NCBI GenBank assembly: GCA_016649675.1
Contig: JAENXG010000003.1
Location: 1 to 32,312 of the forward strand
Direction: 5' to 3'
Length of the DNA stretch: 32,312 bases
Origin: Methyloceanibacter sp.
GTDB taxonomy: Bacteria; Pseudomonadota; Alphaproteobacteria; Rhizobiales; Methyloligellaceae
Notes under the pieces: model-generated
Database searches by the model: none
What the model was told of the DNA's origin: nothing
The model's input: the letters and a program-made list of their open reading frames with translations, nothing else
Translations under genes and position numbers: made by a program
Shown here: positions 15,283 to 23,500 of the stretch, one piece after another
Numbering within the stretch: position 1 is the first letter of the stretch
How the letters are laid out: every line of letters begins with the position of its first letter

Positions 15283-15813
15283 ATGCGACAATTTCCACTC
15301 TCCAAGGTCTACCAGACGATCGAGCCCGGGCCCGTCGTCCTTCTCACGACGGCTCAGAAGGGCCGCGCCAATGTCATGACCATGTCCTGGCATATGATGG
15401 TCGACTTCGAGCCGCCGCTCATCGCCTGCATCGTCAGCAACGCGGACTACAGCTTCGCCGCCTTGCGCGCGACGGGGGAATGCGTGATCGCCATCCCGAC
15501 GGTAGAGCTCGCACCCAAAGTGGTCCAGATCGGCAACACGTCGGGCCGCGACATCGACAAATTCGCGGCATTCGGTCTGACCCCGGTCAAGGCTGAGCGT
15601 GTGGCGGCGCCGCTGATCGCGGAGTGCTGCGTCAATCTCGAATGCAAGGTGACCAACACGAGCCTCGTCAACAAATATGGCCTCTTCGTCCTTGAGGTGC
15701 TCAAGGCCTGGGCCGACCCCAAGCTGAAGAAGGCGAGGACCATCCACCATCGTGGCTATGGCGCGTTCGTGGTGGATGGCGAAGCGATCCATCTGAAATC
15801 AAAGATGCGATAG
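15283..15813 (+). CDS. Flavin reductase-like (flavoredoxin) domain protein
   Basis: 176 residues of the FMN-binding split-barrel flavin reductase family. Typical segments are the opening GPVVLLTTAQKGRANVMTM, with the SWHMMVDFEPPLIACIV strand pair, the SNADYSFAALRATGECVIAIP block and NTSGRDIDKF. Such proteins bind FMN and pass electrons from NAD(P)H or ferredoxin to flavin or another acceptor. It lies 30 bp after the cytochrome c gene with GAGG before the ATG, so they may be cotranscribed, but a shared pathway is only a guess. The reductant and acceptor cannot be read from the sequence. Confidence 0.88.
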   Translation: MRQFPLSKVYQTIEPGPVVLLTTAQKGRANVMTMSWHMMVDFEPPLIACIVSNADYSFAALRATGECVIAIPTVELAPKVVQIGNTSGRDIDKFAAFGLTPVKAERVAAPLIAECCVNLECKVTNTSLVNKYGLFVLEVLKAWADPKLKKARTIHHRGYGAFVVDGEAIHLKSKMR

Positions 15814-15820
15814 CCCGGGC

Positions 15821-15864
15821 GAAACCCGCGAGGTTCTTTGCTCCGGTGGATAAGCCCGGGTTTC
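15821..15864. terminator. Inverted repeat between convergent genes, weak terminator candidate
   Basis: GAAACCCG (15821-15828) pairs perfectly with CGGGTTTC (15857-15864) across 28 nt, in the 83-bp gap between the flavin reductase and the diguanylate cyclase gene. AGCCCGGG is also directly repeated at 15812 and 15853. There is no T run. Confidence 0.3.
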
Positions 15865-15896
15865 CCGCGCGGCAATCTATGCCGTCGCTCGTCCGG

Positions 15897-17144
15897 TCAT
15901 GCCGCCGTCGTGGATGGCGTGAAGAGGCCGATGCGGCTCTTGCCGTCCGCTCTTGCCTGATACAGGGCTTCGTCGGCGTCGCGGTACATTTTGGCAAAAT
16001 CGGCGTCGGCCCCTTCGTGCACAGCAATCCCAATCGAAACACCGAACCTGACGCCTGCCAGCGGCATCGCATGCTTGGCTAGCCTCTCGAGAATTTGCCG
16101 CGCAATTTCCTTGGCGCCCTCCAGATCGCAATCGGGGGCAAAGATGATGAACTCATCCCCGCCCAGTCGCGCACATTCATCGCCCTCGCGGATGCTTTGG
16201 CGAATGGTTTCCGCGGTGCGCGCAATGACCGCATCGCCGGCAACGTGGCCACGAAGGTCGTTGATCATATTGTCGACATCGACGAGCAGCGTCGCATTGC
16301 TCCCAGTATGTCGGGCCAAGGACTTGTCGATAGCCGCCACGGCGCCACGGCGGTTGAGCAGCCCGGTCAGGCTGTCGCGGATCGAGGTGTCGTAATACTC
16401 CTGTATGCGATGGCGCATGGCGGAGTGGTAGCGCTCCGCCAGGAACCCGATCATCAATGCCAAGATCAGCGCAGCCACCAGGCTGCCAATCGCGATTGCG
16501 CGAAAACGTGCTTCTTGTGCGAAATAGTACTGCAGGTCGAAATCGACGCCGACGAAACCGCTGTAGCGGCCCTTGCTGTCGTAGATGGGCGCATGCGCAG
16601 TTAGAAAATCCCCGTATTCGTCCTGCTCGAAGTTAGGAGTCACGTAGGTTTTGCCGGAGGCGATCTGGTCAAGCCAGTCGTCCTCGTATTCCTTACGGAG
16701 ATCAAACCGCTCCATGTAGGCCGACGCGCGCAGCTGGCGGTCTGTGCGCAGGTCGGGTGACGCAGCCGTATCGAGGACAAAATACGGGACGCCGTCCCGA
16801 TCAACCATCGTATAGAGATAAAAAATGTTGTGGTTTGCCGAGTGGAAGCGCACCAACGGCTTCAACGCGCGGGCGTAAAGCTCATCGCTGTAGTTCGCAG
16901 GAGTGAGCAATTCACGGTGCAAATCTCCGTCAACGACGCTGGCGGCGAGCTCCCCAATTTCGCCGACATGCGAACGGAGCGCGTCCCACCGCGCTTGCTT
17001 CGACAGCCATTGGGGGATGGCGACAATCGAAACGAAAATAGCGGCGGCTGCCAAACTCGCAGCGATAAACACGAAGGGATTGAATCGGCGTCCAAGATTC
17101 GTTGCACGTCGTCGCGAGAAGTCACTTACGGAACATGCACCCAC
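15897..17144 (-). CDS. Membrane diguanylate cyclase with periplasmic Cache-like sensor
   Basis: 415 residues. TM1 lies at about 23-47, a periplasmic sensor at about 48-215 and TM2 at about 215-236; a GGDEF domain follows from about 255. The sensor has the NIFYLYTMVDRDG strand and closes with SGFVGVDFD, as in Cache-type domains. The active site is intact: GGDEF at 328-332, N295/D296 and D304 of the substrate pocket, and an inhibitory I-site RxxD (R319-D322) five residues before GGDEF. It should make cyclic di-GMP under control of an external signal. The usual DxDxFK is DVDNMI here, a mild deviation. The start is a GTG at 17144 with a weak ribosome site; no better start keeps TM1. Confidence 0.92.
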   Translation of the reverse strand: MGACSVSDFSRRRATNLGRRFNPFVFIAASLAAAAIFVSIVAIPQWLSKQARWDALRSHVGEIGELAASVVDGDLHRELLTPANYSDELYARALKPLVRFHSANHNIFYLYTMVDRDGVPYFVLDTAASPDLRTDRQLRASAYMERFDLRKEYEDDWLDQIASGKTYVTPNFEQDEYGDFLTAHAPIYDSKGRYSGFVGVDFDLQYYFAQEARFRAIAIGSLVAALILALMIGFLAERYHSAMRHRIQEYYDTSIRDSLTGLLNRRGAVAAIDKSLARHTGSNATLLVDVDNMINDLRGHVAGDAVIARTAETIRQSIREGDECARLGGDEFIIFAPDCDLEGAKEIARQILERLAKHAMPLAGVRFGVSIGIAVHEGADADFAKMYRDADEALYQARADGKSRIGLFTPSTTAA

Positions 17145-17305
17145 GCCTACTTAACGCTCCCCCTGTAGGGATCATTTTGGATTCCAGACCAAGCTGGATC
17201 AGCCGAATGACTATCACCTCAGGCTTATCTAAGAGTTACAGGCGAAGTGCGCATTGCGCGCATATTGACGGCGACTCAACTCACGCACGCGCGAGGCGAT
17301 AGCCG

Positions 17306-18670
17306 CTAGCTCAGCTCGCGGATGCGGAAGGGCAGTCCGCCTTTGGGGCAGAGCGTCACGGTGGCGTGGATCTTGGCCGGCACCGGTCCCGCATATTCGG
17401 GCGTAAATCGCCGCAAAAGCTGCACCAGAGCGAGCGTGTTCTCGATCTGCGACAGCGCGCCGCCGATGCAGGCGCGTTTTCCCGCGGCGAAGGGCAGGTA
17501 GCTGTATTTCACCCGCTTCTTCGACCGCTCCGGCGCAAAGCGCTCAGGATCGAATTTCTCGGGCTCATCCCAATATTTCGGGTTGTGGTGGGCGATATAG
17601 GTGAGGATCACCACCTTGTCGCCGGCCTTGATCTTGTGGCCCTCGATCTCGTCGTCGCCGGCGGCGATGCGGATCAGGGCCCAGATCGGCGGGAAGAGCC
17701 GCATGGTCTCCTGGATCACCATGCGCGTGTAGCTAAGCTGCTGCACCTCTTGCCATTGCGGGTCGCGCTCGCCGCAAACCTGGCGCGCCTCCGCGCGGAT
17801 GCGCTCCATGGCCTCAGGGTGCTGCCAGAGGAGATAGAGCGACCAGGCCAGCGTGAGGGCCGTCGTCTCCGTGCCGGCCCACAGATATTGCTTCATCTCA
17901 TCGATCACCTGACGGCGATCGAACTCGGGGAAGCTCGGGTCCGCCTCGGCCGCCTCGAGCATCTTGAGAAGGGTGTTCTCGCGATGGTCGATGACATTGG
18001 CGCCCATGACCATCTCGGGGATCGAGCCCCAGACCTCCATGGCCTTGGCCGCGTCCTCCTCGGTGATCTCGGTCAGCTCCCCGCTCATCCTTTTGAGGCG
18101 GATCGACTTGTGGTTCATCACATCGGTGTAGGTCTTGACCTGGCCGAAGACGAAATGCGGGTTGAAGGGCATCTCGCGGTCGAACAGGGCCTTGCACACC
18201 ATCTCGGCGGCCAGCGTCCAGGTCTCCTCCACCATCTCGATGGTCTCGCCGGTCGAAGCAAACTTCGCCCAGCGCGCCATCTTCGAATCGATGGCCGACA
18301 TCAGATAGGGGAAATATTCTTCGAACATATGCGGGTGGAAGGCGGGCTGCTGCGGCGCCCTGATCTTCTGCCACAGCGCGCCGTCCACCGTGATCATGCT
18401 CTTGCCGAAGATCGGCCGGAGCCCCTCGAAATATTTGACGTAGTTGTCGGCGTTGTCGACGAGGACGCGCTGGGCATGCGCCGGCTCGGACAGGAGCACG
18501 ATGCGCTGGTTCTTCAGGTTGATGGGGATCACGCCCCCATATTTGTCGCTGAGCGCCATGAGAACCTGCATGGGGTTCTCCTGGTTCAGGAGCGGCGTGA
18601 GCTTGAACCAGATGCTCTGCTCGTCGCCGAGCCCATGCGATGGAGAATAGGCGACCGTCATATCAGCCAT
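17306..18670 (-). CDS. Cytochrome P450
   Basis: 454 residues, full length and apparently soluble (no membrane anchor). Landmarks in order: the C-helix W100xxxR104, the I-helix oxygen-activation motif AGTETT at 265-270, ExxR at E321-R324, FDPERF at 373-378, and the heme loop FAAGKRACIG with the thiolate Cys401. The acidic Glu in AGTETT and a threonine after it are standard for monooxygenases. The substrate is unknown. No ferredoxin or ferredoxin reductase gene lies next to it, so electrons must come from elsewhere. It is 161 bp upstream of the cyclase gene on the same strand. The 254-bp gap on its 5' side (18671-18924) shows no strong promoter. Confidence 0.96.
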   Translation of the reverse strand: MADMTVAYSPSHGLGDEQSIWFKLTPLLNQENPMQVLMALSDKYGGVIPINLKNQRIVLLSEPAHAQRVLVDNADNYVKYFEGLRPIFGKSMITVDGALWQKIRAPQQPAFHPHMFEEYFPYLMSAIDSKMARWAKFASTGETIEMVEETWTLAAEMVCKALFDREMPFNPHFVFGQVKTYTDVMNHKSIRLKRMSGELTEITEEDAAKAMEVWGSIPEMVMGANVIDHRENTLLKMLEAAEADPSFPEFDRRQVIDEMKQYLWAGTETTALTLAWSLYLLWQHPEAMERIRAEARQVCGERDPQWQEVQQLSYTRMVIQETMRLFPPIWALIRIAAGDDEIEGHKIKAGDKVVILTYIAHHNPKYWDEPEKFDPERFAPERSKKRVKYSYLPFAAGKRACIGGALSQIENTLALVQLLRRFTPEYAGPVPAKIHATVTLCPKGGLPFRIRELS

Positions 18671-18924
18671 TTACGCCTTCCCCCGCGCTCCTGCTTTAGT
18701 GTCGGAGGCCACGGGTCTCGAGCCCGGCGCCGGCCGCCAAAGCGACGAAGCCGCCTCCCGCGCTGCATTGCATCGCGACAGTCAAGCAGGCGCAGGATTG
18801 CCTCGAATTAGGCCAGTGTCTAGCATCCGGCCGTCGGCATTGTCCATCACCGGCACGTCTGCATCTTGTGCTGCGACATGCCGTCCAGTCCAGGGGCCGA
18901 TCTTACGGCCGTTAACAATTTCAA

Positions 18925-19587
18925 TCAAATCTCTTCGTCGAGTGGTGGCGAAAATATCGGGGGTTGATCTCTGATCTGTGTCATTCCGACCACGCGCTCC
19001 CCCTCCACGCGAACGGCGCCGGAGGCAACGAGGCGGAGCGCGTGGGGGTAAAGCCGATGCTCGGCCTGAAGCACCCGGGCGGCAAGGCTTTCTTGTGTGT
19101 CGCCTGGCAGCACCGGGAGGGCGGCTTGCGCTACGATCGGTCCGCAGTCCATCTCGGGCCTGACGAAATGCACGGTGCAGCCTGAGATCTTGGCGCCCTC
19201 ATCCAGAACGCGAGCATGGGTGTGCAAGCCTTTGAACGCGGGCAGGAGGGAAGGGTGGATATTGAGGTGGCGGTCACGCCAGCTTTTGACGAAGCCTTCG
19301 GTGTGCAGCCGCAGAAAGCCTGCATTGCAGAGAAGCTCGACTTTTGCCTCTTTCAGCGCGGCGTCGAGGGCGGCATCGAAGGTCTCACGGGAGGCGAAGT
19401 CCTTGTGGTTGATGGTGAGGGTGGGGATGAGGGCGGTTTCGGCGCGGGCGAGGCCTTGCGCGTCCGGAACGTTCGAGATGACGAGGACGATCTTGGCGGG
19501 ATAGTCGGGAGCCTTGCAGGCTTCGATCAGCGCCTCGAGGTTGGACCCCCGACCCGAGATGAGGACGCCGACGCGCTTCCTCGTCAC
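18925..19587 (-). CDS. purN: Phosphoribosylglycinamide formyltransferase 1
   Basis: Transfers a formyl group from 10-formyl-THF to GAR in purine synthesis. 220 residues. The phosphate-binding loop [11 protein letters not shown] is at 10-20. The catalytic triad is N109 and H111 in [13 protein letters not shown] and D147 in MDCGPIVAQ, matching E. coli N106/H108/D144 by motif. The start is a GTG at 19587 that shares four bases (GTGA) with the purM stop, so translation is very likely coupled to purM. Its C-terminal tail ([12 protein letters not shown]) is ordinary for the group. Confidence 0.97.
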   Translation of the reverse strand: MTRKRVGVLISGRGSNLEALIEACKAPDYPAKIVLVISNVPDAQGLARAETALIPTLTINHKDFASRETFDAALDAALKEAKVELLCNAGFLRLHTEGFVKSWRDRHLNIHPSLLPAFKGLHTHARVLDEGAKISGCTVHFVRPEMDCGPIVAQAALPVLPGDTQESLAARVLQAEHRLYPHALRLVASGAVRVEGERVVGMTQIRDQPPIFSPPLDEEI

Positions 19588-20660
19588 AGCGCGCTCCGAG
19601 CGAACTCGCCTTTGAAGCTTATGGCGCCGCCGCCGCCGCGCTTGACCAGCGCGCCGATCAGTTTCGTCTCGTCACCGAGATGTTGCAGCACGCGCTCCAC
19701 GTTGGACGCGGCGACCACGAGGATCATGCCGATGCCGCAATTGAAGGTCCGCAGCATCTCGTCCTGGTCAAGTCTTGCTTCGCGTTGAAGCCAGGCGAAG
19801 ACCGGCGGCAGCTTCAGCGCGCCAAGGTCGATCTCGGCCGCAAGATCGGCAGGGAGCACGCGCGGGATGTTGTCGGTCAGTCCGCCTCCCGTGATATGGG
19901 CAAGCGCCTTGACTGCGCCGGTTGTGCGAATCGTTTCAAGGATCTGCCGCACATAGATGCGAGTGGGTGTGAGCAGCGCCTCGCCAAGAGTGAGACCGGA
20001 CGCGAACGGCGCAGGGTCGCGCAAAAGCAACCCCGATTGCTTGACGACGCGCCGCACCAGCGAGAAGCCGTTGGCGTGCACGCCGGAGGAGGGGAGCGCG
20101 AGGATGACGTCGCCAAACTCGAGGTCCTTCCGCGGCAGCAAGGAAGAGCGCTCGACCGCGCCCACGGCAAAGCCGGCAAGATCGTAGTCGCCCGGCGCAT
20201 AAAGCCCCGGCATCTCGGCGGTCTCACCCCCGATCAGGGCGCAGCCGGCCTCCTTGCATCCCGCGGCAATGCTGCCGATGACCGTCTCGGCCACGCCGAG
20301 GTCGAGCTTGCCGGTAGCGAAGTAGTCGAGGAAGAACAGGGGCTCGGCGCCTTGCACCACGATGTCGTTGACGTTCATGGCAACGAGATCAATGCCGATC
20401 CCAGCATGGAGGCCCGTCTCGATGGCGAGCTTGAGCTTGGTGCCGACCCCGTCGGTGCCGGCGACGAGCACGGGATCCTTGAAGCCGCAAGCCTTGAGGT
20501 CGAAAAGACCGCCAAACCCTCCGATACCGCCGAGCACGCCGGGGCGATTGGTCTTTGCCGCGAGGGGCCCAATGGCCGCAACCAGCGCGTTGCCGGCGTC
20601 GATATCGACGCCCGCGTCGCGATAGGTCAGCCGGGGCTTGTCTTTGGAGATTGCGGGCAT
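19584..20660 (-). CDS. purM: Phosphoribosylformylglycinamidine cyclo-ligase (AIR synthetase)
   Basis: Closes FGAM to AIR with ATP in purine synthesis. 358 residues from the ATG at 20660. Family marks include [14 protein letters not shown] at the start, the ATP loop [22 protein letters not shown], the dimer segment [30 protein letters not shown], and the late [13 protein letters not shown]. An upstream in-frame start at 20753 would add 31 residues with no family match. It forms an operon with purN through a GTGA overlap and diverges from the DUF2066 gene across a 167-bp gap holding a good promoter. Confidence 0.97.
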   Translation of the reverse strand: MPAISKDKPRLTYRDAGVDIDAGNALVAAIGPLAAKTNRPGVLGGIGGFGGLFDLKACGFKDPVLVAGTDGVGTKLKLAIETGLHAGIGIDLVAMNVNDIVVQGAEPLFFLDYFATGKLDLGVAETVIGSIAAGCKEAGCALIGGETAEMPGLYAPGDYDLAGFAVGAVERSSLLPRKDLEFGDVILALPSSGVHANGFSLVRRVVKQSGLLLRDPAPFASGLTLGEALLTPTRIYVRQILETIRTTGAVKALAHITGGGLTDNIPRVLPADLAAEIDLGALKLPPVFAWLQREARLDQDEMLRTFNCGIGMILVVAASNVERVLQHLGDETKLIGALVKRGGGGAISFKGEFARSAL

Positions 20661-20696
20661 CCTCGCCACTCTGGATGCAAGTTCAGGAGATTTGGC

Positions 20697-20726
20697 ATAA
20701 CAATCGTGCCTTAAGAGGCCCGTCAA
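20697..20726 (-). promoter_or_regulatory. Candidate purM-purN promoter
   Basis: Read on the minus strand: TTGACG (20726-20721), an 18-bp spacer and TGTTAT (20702-20697). Transcription would start about 20690, leaving a 30-nt leader. Confidence 0.5.
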
Positions 20727-20827
20727 GGCGGAAAGGCCGTGGCTCGGCCACATTCGGGAGATTTACCGGAGGCAGGCTTAAGGGCCCCGCATGCCCCCCG
20801 AGGGGTCATTTGCGTTTAGAGCTGGTC

Positions 20828-21973
20828 ATGGCGTTGTGGCGGTTAAGGCATTTTGCTTGGAGAGTGGCTCAGCTCGCTCTTCTGCTGTCGCTTGCGCTTG
20901 CCGCCTCTTTGAGCGGTGCCGCTCAAGCCACCGACAGTCTTTATGCCGTCGGCAAGATTTCGGTCGATGCTACCGCCAAGGATGCCGTCGCGGCGAAGGC
21001 AATAGGGATGGCCGACGCCGAGAAGCGCGCGGTCATGACCGTGCTCCAGCGGCTCGTGCCCTTGAGCGCCTTGGCGCAGCTGCCGGAGCTTAGCCAGGAC
21101 GATATCGAAGCCATGGTCGAAGGCGTCTCCGTCAGGAGCGAGCAGAACTCCACCACCCGTTACCTCGCGGTCCTCGATGTGAACGTCAACGAGGCCGGCG
21201 TGAAGCAGCTCCTGGACGGCCAGGGCGTCCCTTACAGCGAAGTCCGCGCGCCATCCGTCTCTATCCTGCTGCTGGTGATCGCGGGAGGGAGCGTGAAGGA
21301 CCAAGGGCCGGAAGGCTGGTGGCAAGCCTGGGAGGATCTCGATCTCTCCCACAGCATCGCCCCGGCCACGATCCTGAAGCCCCGACCGAACCTCGACGTC
21401 GAGACCGTTAAGGCAGTGCTTGCGGGCGACGCTCAGGCGCTTGCCGCGATGCAAGGGGACTATGGCTATGGGCCCTTCGTCATTGCCGTGGGCGACATCG
21501 CTGATGGGACGTTCGTGACCCGGCTGGTCGGCGCCGACGGCGTGGGCGCCATCAATTACGGGCACAGCGACAAGCTCAGCAGTGCCGATGCCAAGGCCGC
21601 CGCGCGCGATGCTGCCGCGACTGCTTTCGCGATCATCGAGAACCGCTGGAAAGAGACGCAAATACCGGCAACGCCTGCGACCGAGGTCAACTATGAGGAA
21701 GGGAAGGAGGCCAAGCCTCCCGGCAACGCCGAGGTCCCGCGCAACGTCGTGGCCATCGTCGAGTTCTCAGGGCTCAAGGATTGGCAGGACATTCGGGGCA
21801 AGCTGATGAACGTGGCCGGAATCCAGGCGCTTGAGGTGAATTCGCTCTCGGCGCGGGCGGCTTCGATTAGTTTCGACTACGCGGGCTCGCTCGACCGATT
21901 GCAGACCGTGCTCAACCAAAGCGGCTTTCAGCTGAATGAGAGAGATGGAAATTTCGTGCTCCGCTCCCGGTAG
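20828..21973 (+). CDS. DUF2066 domain protein, exported
   Basis: 381 residues. A signal sequence is clear: an Arg-rich head (MALWRLRHFAWRV), the hydrophobic run LALLLSLALAASL and a cut near GAAQATDS. The mature part opens with YAVGKISVDATAKDAVAAKA, typical of DUF2066 proteins, which sit in the envelope and have no defined biochemical role. A conserved-looking block DVNVNEAGVKQLL...GVPYSEVRAP follows, and the C-terminus (VPRNVVAIVEFSGLKDW) looks like a small alpha/beta domain. The ATG at 20828 is the only start that leaves a proper signal. It is followed by the pgsA-like gene after 108 bp; this neighbourhood with hdaA recurs in alphaproteobacteria as far as I recall. Confidence 0.82.
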   Translation: MALWRLRHFAWRVAQLALLLSLALAASLSGAAQATDSLYAVGKISVDATAKDAVAAKAIGMADAEKRAVMTVLQRLVPLSALAQLPELSQDDIEAMVEGVSVRSEQNSTTRYLAVLDVNVNEAGVKQLLDGQGVPYSEVRAPSVSILLLVIAGGSVKDQGPEGWWQAWEDLDLSHSIAPATILKPRPNLDVETVKAVLAGDAQALAAMQGDYGYGPFVIAVGDIADGTFVTRLVGADGVGAINYGHSDKLSSADAKAAARDAAATAFAIIENRWKETQIPATPATEVNYEEGKEAKPPGNAEVPRNVVAIVEFSGLKDWQDIRGKLMNVAGIQALEVNSLSARAASISFDYAGSLDRLQTVLNQSGFQLNERDGNFVLRSR

Positions 21974-22081
21974 GCCGATGCCCTGGCCATCCAGTCACGC
22001 CGTGGCGTCGAATCTGCTAAACTCAAGAACTGGAGGCCCCACCGCGCCACACGGCGCACGCGGCTTCCGGGAGGAGCGTTC

Positions 22082-22699
22082 GTGAATATTCCTAACAGCC
22101 TGACGCTCGGGCGGATCGTGCTGGTTCCGCTGGTGGTGTGGCTGATCATCACTCATGCGATGTACCCGGCCTTCCTGCTGTTCCTGCTCGCCGGCCTCTC
22201 CGACGCCGCCGACGGCTTTCTCGCCAAGCGCTTTGGCTGGCACAGCGAGCTTGGCGCCTATCTCGACCCCATCGCCGACAAGGCGCTGCTCGTCAGCATC
22301 TATGTCACCTTGGGTCTCGCCGGCCATTTACCGGCTTGGCTCGTCATCGCCGTGGTGAGTCGCGACATCCTCATCGTCGGCGCTGTCGTGCTGTCCTGGA
22401 TGCTGTCGCGGCCGCTCAGCATGCAGCCGCTCCTCATCAGCAAGGCCAACACCTTGTCGCAGATCGTGCTGGCCGGGCTTATCCTCGCCGAGCTCGGGCT
22501 CGGGCTCGGCCTCGAGGGACTGGTCACGCTTCTGGTCTGGGTGACGGGTGCGCTCACCATCCTTTCGGCCGGGGCTTATTTCTGGTCGTGGCTCAGGCTT
22601 ATGGGGAGCTATGAGCCCAAACCCAGCAGCCTTCCTCCCCGCCAAAGAACGCCGGTCGGGCGCGACCAGCCCCAGCGCCCGCGGGTCAGGGTTTCGTGA
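22082..22699 (+). CDS. CDP-alcohol phosphatidyltransferase family protein (PgsA-like)
   Basis: Integral membrane enzyme family that moves a phosphatidyl group from a CDP-lipid to an alcohol. 205 residues with about five to six membrane spans. The signature DGx2ARx8Gx3Dx3D is present from D44 to D66, with Lys49 in place of the Arg, and the four metal-binding Asp (41, 44, 62, 66) are kept. Phosphatidylglycerophosphate synthase is the likeliest activity, but a paralogue with another alcohol is possible. A long basic, proline-rich tail (about 180-205) is unusual for PgsA. The GTG at 22082 has a perfect GGGAGGAG site. The stop overlaps the hdaA start (GTGA). Confidence 0.88.
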   Translation: MNIPNSLTLGRIVLVPLVVWLIITHAMYPAFLLFLLAGLSDAADGFLAKRFGWHSELGAYLDPIADKALLVSIYVTLGLAGHLPAWLVIAVVSRDILIVGAVVLSWMLSRPLSMQPLLISKANTLSQIVLAGLILAELGLGLGLEGLVTLLVWVTGALTILSAGAYFWSWLRLMGSYEPKPSSLPPRQRTPVGRDQPQRPRVRVS

Positions 22700-23373
22700 C
22701 GCTCGCACAGCTCACCCTCGACCTGCCCCACCGCGCCGCGCTCGGCGCCGAAGATTTCCTTGTCAGCGATTGCAATCTCGCCGCCGTCAGGCTGATTGAC
22801 GCCTGGCCGGAGTGGCGTGACCAAGTCCAGATCCTGATCGGTCCGCCGCAAAGCGGCAAGACGCATTTGGCCAGAGTCTGGCAGGCGCTGTCGGGAGCAC
22901 GATCGCTCGATCCGGCGTGCCTCGATATCGATTTCATCGACCAGATGGGCGAGGGGACGCCGCTCGTGGTCGAGGACGCCGACCGCAGCGCCTACGACGA
23001 GAAGGCCCTGTTCCATCTCTTGAACCTCGCGCGGGAGAAGCGGCTGTTCGTGCTCCTCACGGCGCGGGGTGCCCCAAGCCGGTGGGGTTTTTCGCTGCCG
23101 GATCTGTTGTCGCGGCTGAACGCGGTCCCCGCCGTCCAGATCGGCGCGCCCGACGAGGCGTTGCTTAGGACCGTGATGCTAAAGCATTTCGCCGACCGCC
23201 AGCTCGACATCGATCCAAAAGTGCTCGAGTTCCTTGCTCTTCACATCGATCGCTCCCTGGCGGCGGCGGCGTCTGCCGTGGAAGCGGTGGACCGCGCGGC
23301 TCTCGCCAAGGGCCGCAAGATCAGCCGCCAGCTGGTCATGGAGGCGCTTGCGGCAAGCGCCCCGACCGACTAG
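22696..23373 (+). CDS. hdaA: DnaA regulatory inactivator HdaA
   Basis: AAA+ protein that, with the DNA-loaded beta clamp, stimulates ATP hydrolysis by DnaA and so limits initiation of replication. 225 residues. The clamp-binding motif QLTLDL is at 5-10. Walker A is GPPQSGKTH at 49-57, Walker B is VVEDAD, and a sensor-II-like RSLAAAASAVEAVDRAAL helix is near the end. It resembles DnaA's ATPase core but has no DNA-binding domain, as expected. The GTG at 22696 overlaps the previous gene's TGA by 4 bp, so its translation should follow that of the phospholipid enzyme. Confidence 0.92.
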   Translation: MTLAQLTLDLPHRAALGAEDFLVSDCNLAAVRLIDAWPEWRDQVQILIGPPQSGKTHLARVWQALSGARSLDPACLDIDFIDQMGEGTPLVVEDADRSAYDEKALFHLLNLAREKRLFVLLTARGAPSRWGFSLPDLLSRLNAVPAVQIGAPDEALLRTVMLKHFADRQLDIDPKVLEFLALHIDRSLAAAASAVEAVDRAALAKGRKISRQLVMEALAASAPTD

Positions 23374-23500
23374 ACGCGGGGGACTCGCTTTGGCTTTCGC
23401 CGTAACGCTAGTGATACATTTCTTGAGGTAACATTGCCGGGGGAAGCGCTGCGCGAGCTTGGCTAACGCCTAAAAGCGCTTAATTTGCAAGAGGTTACTG

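Noticed and set aside
18392-18401. Another copy of the palindrome arm (GATCATGCTC) in the P450 gene
   Set aside because: Only the 10-bp arm matches; it lies in conserved coding sequence (KSMIT) and the rest of the element is absent.
17366-18811. A 481-codon plus-strand open frame opposite the P450 gene
   Set aside because: Shadow of a P450 with every motif intact; the translated sequence is His/Arg/Leu rich without a family pattern.
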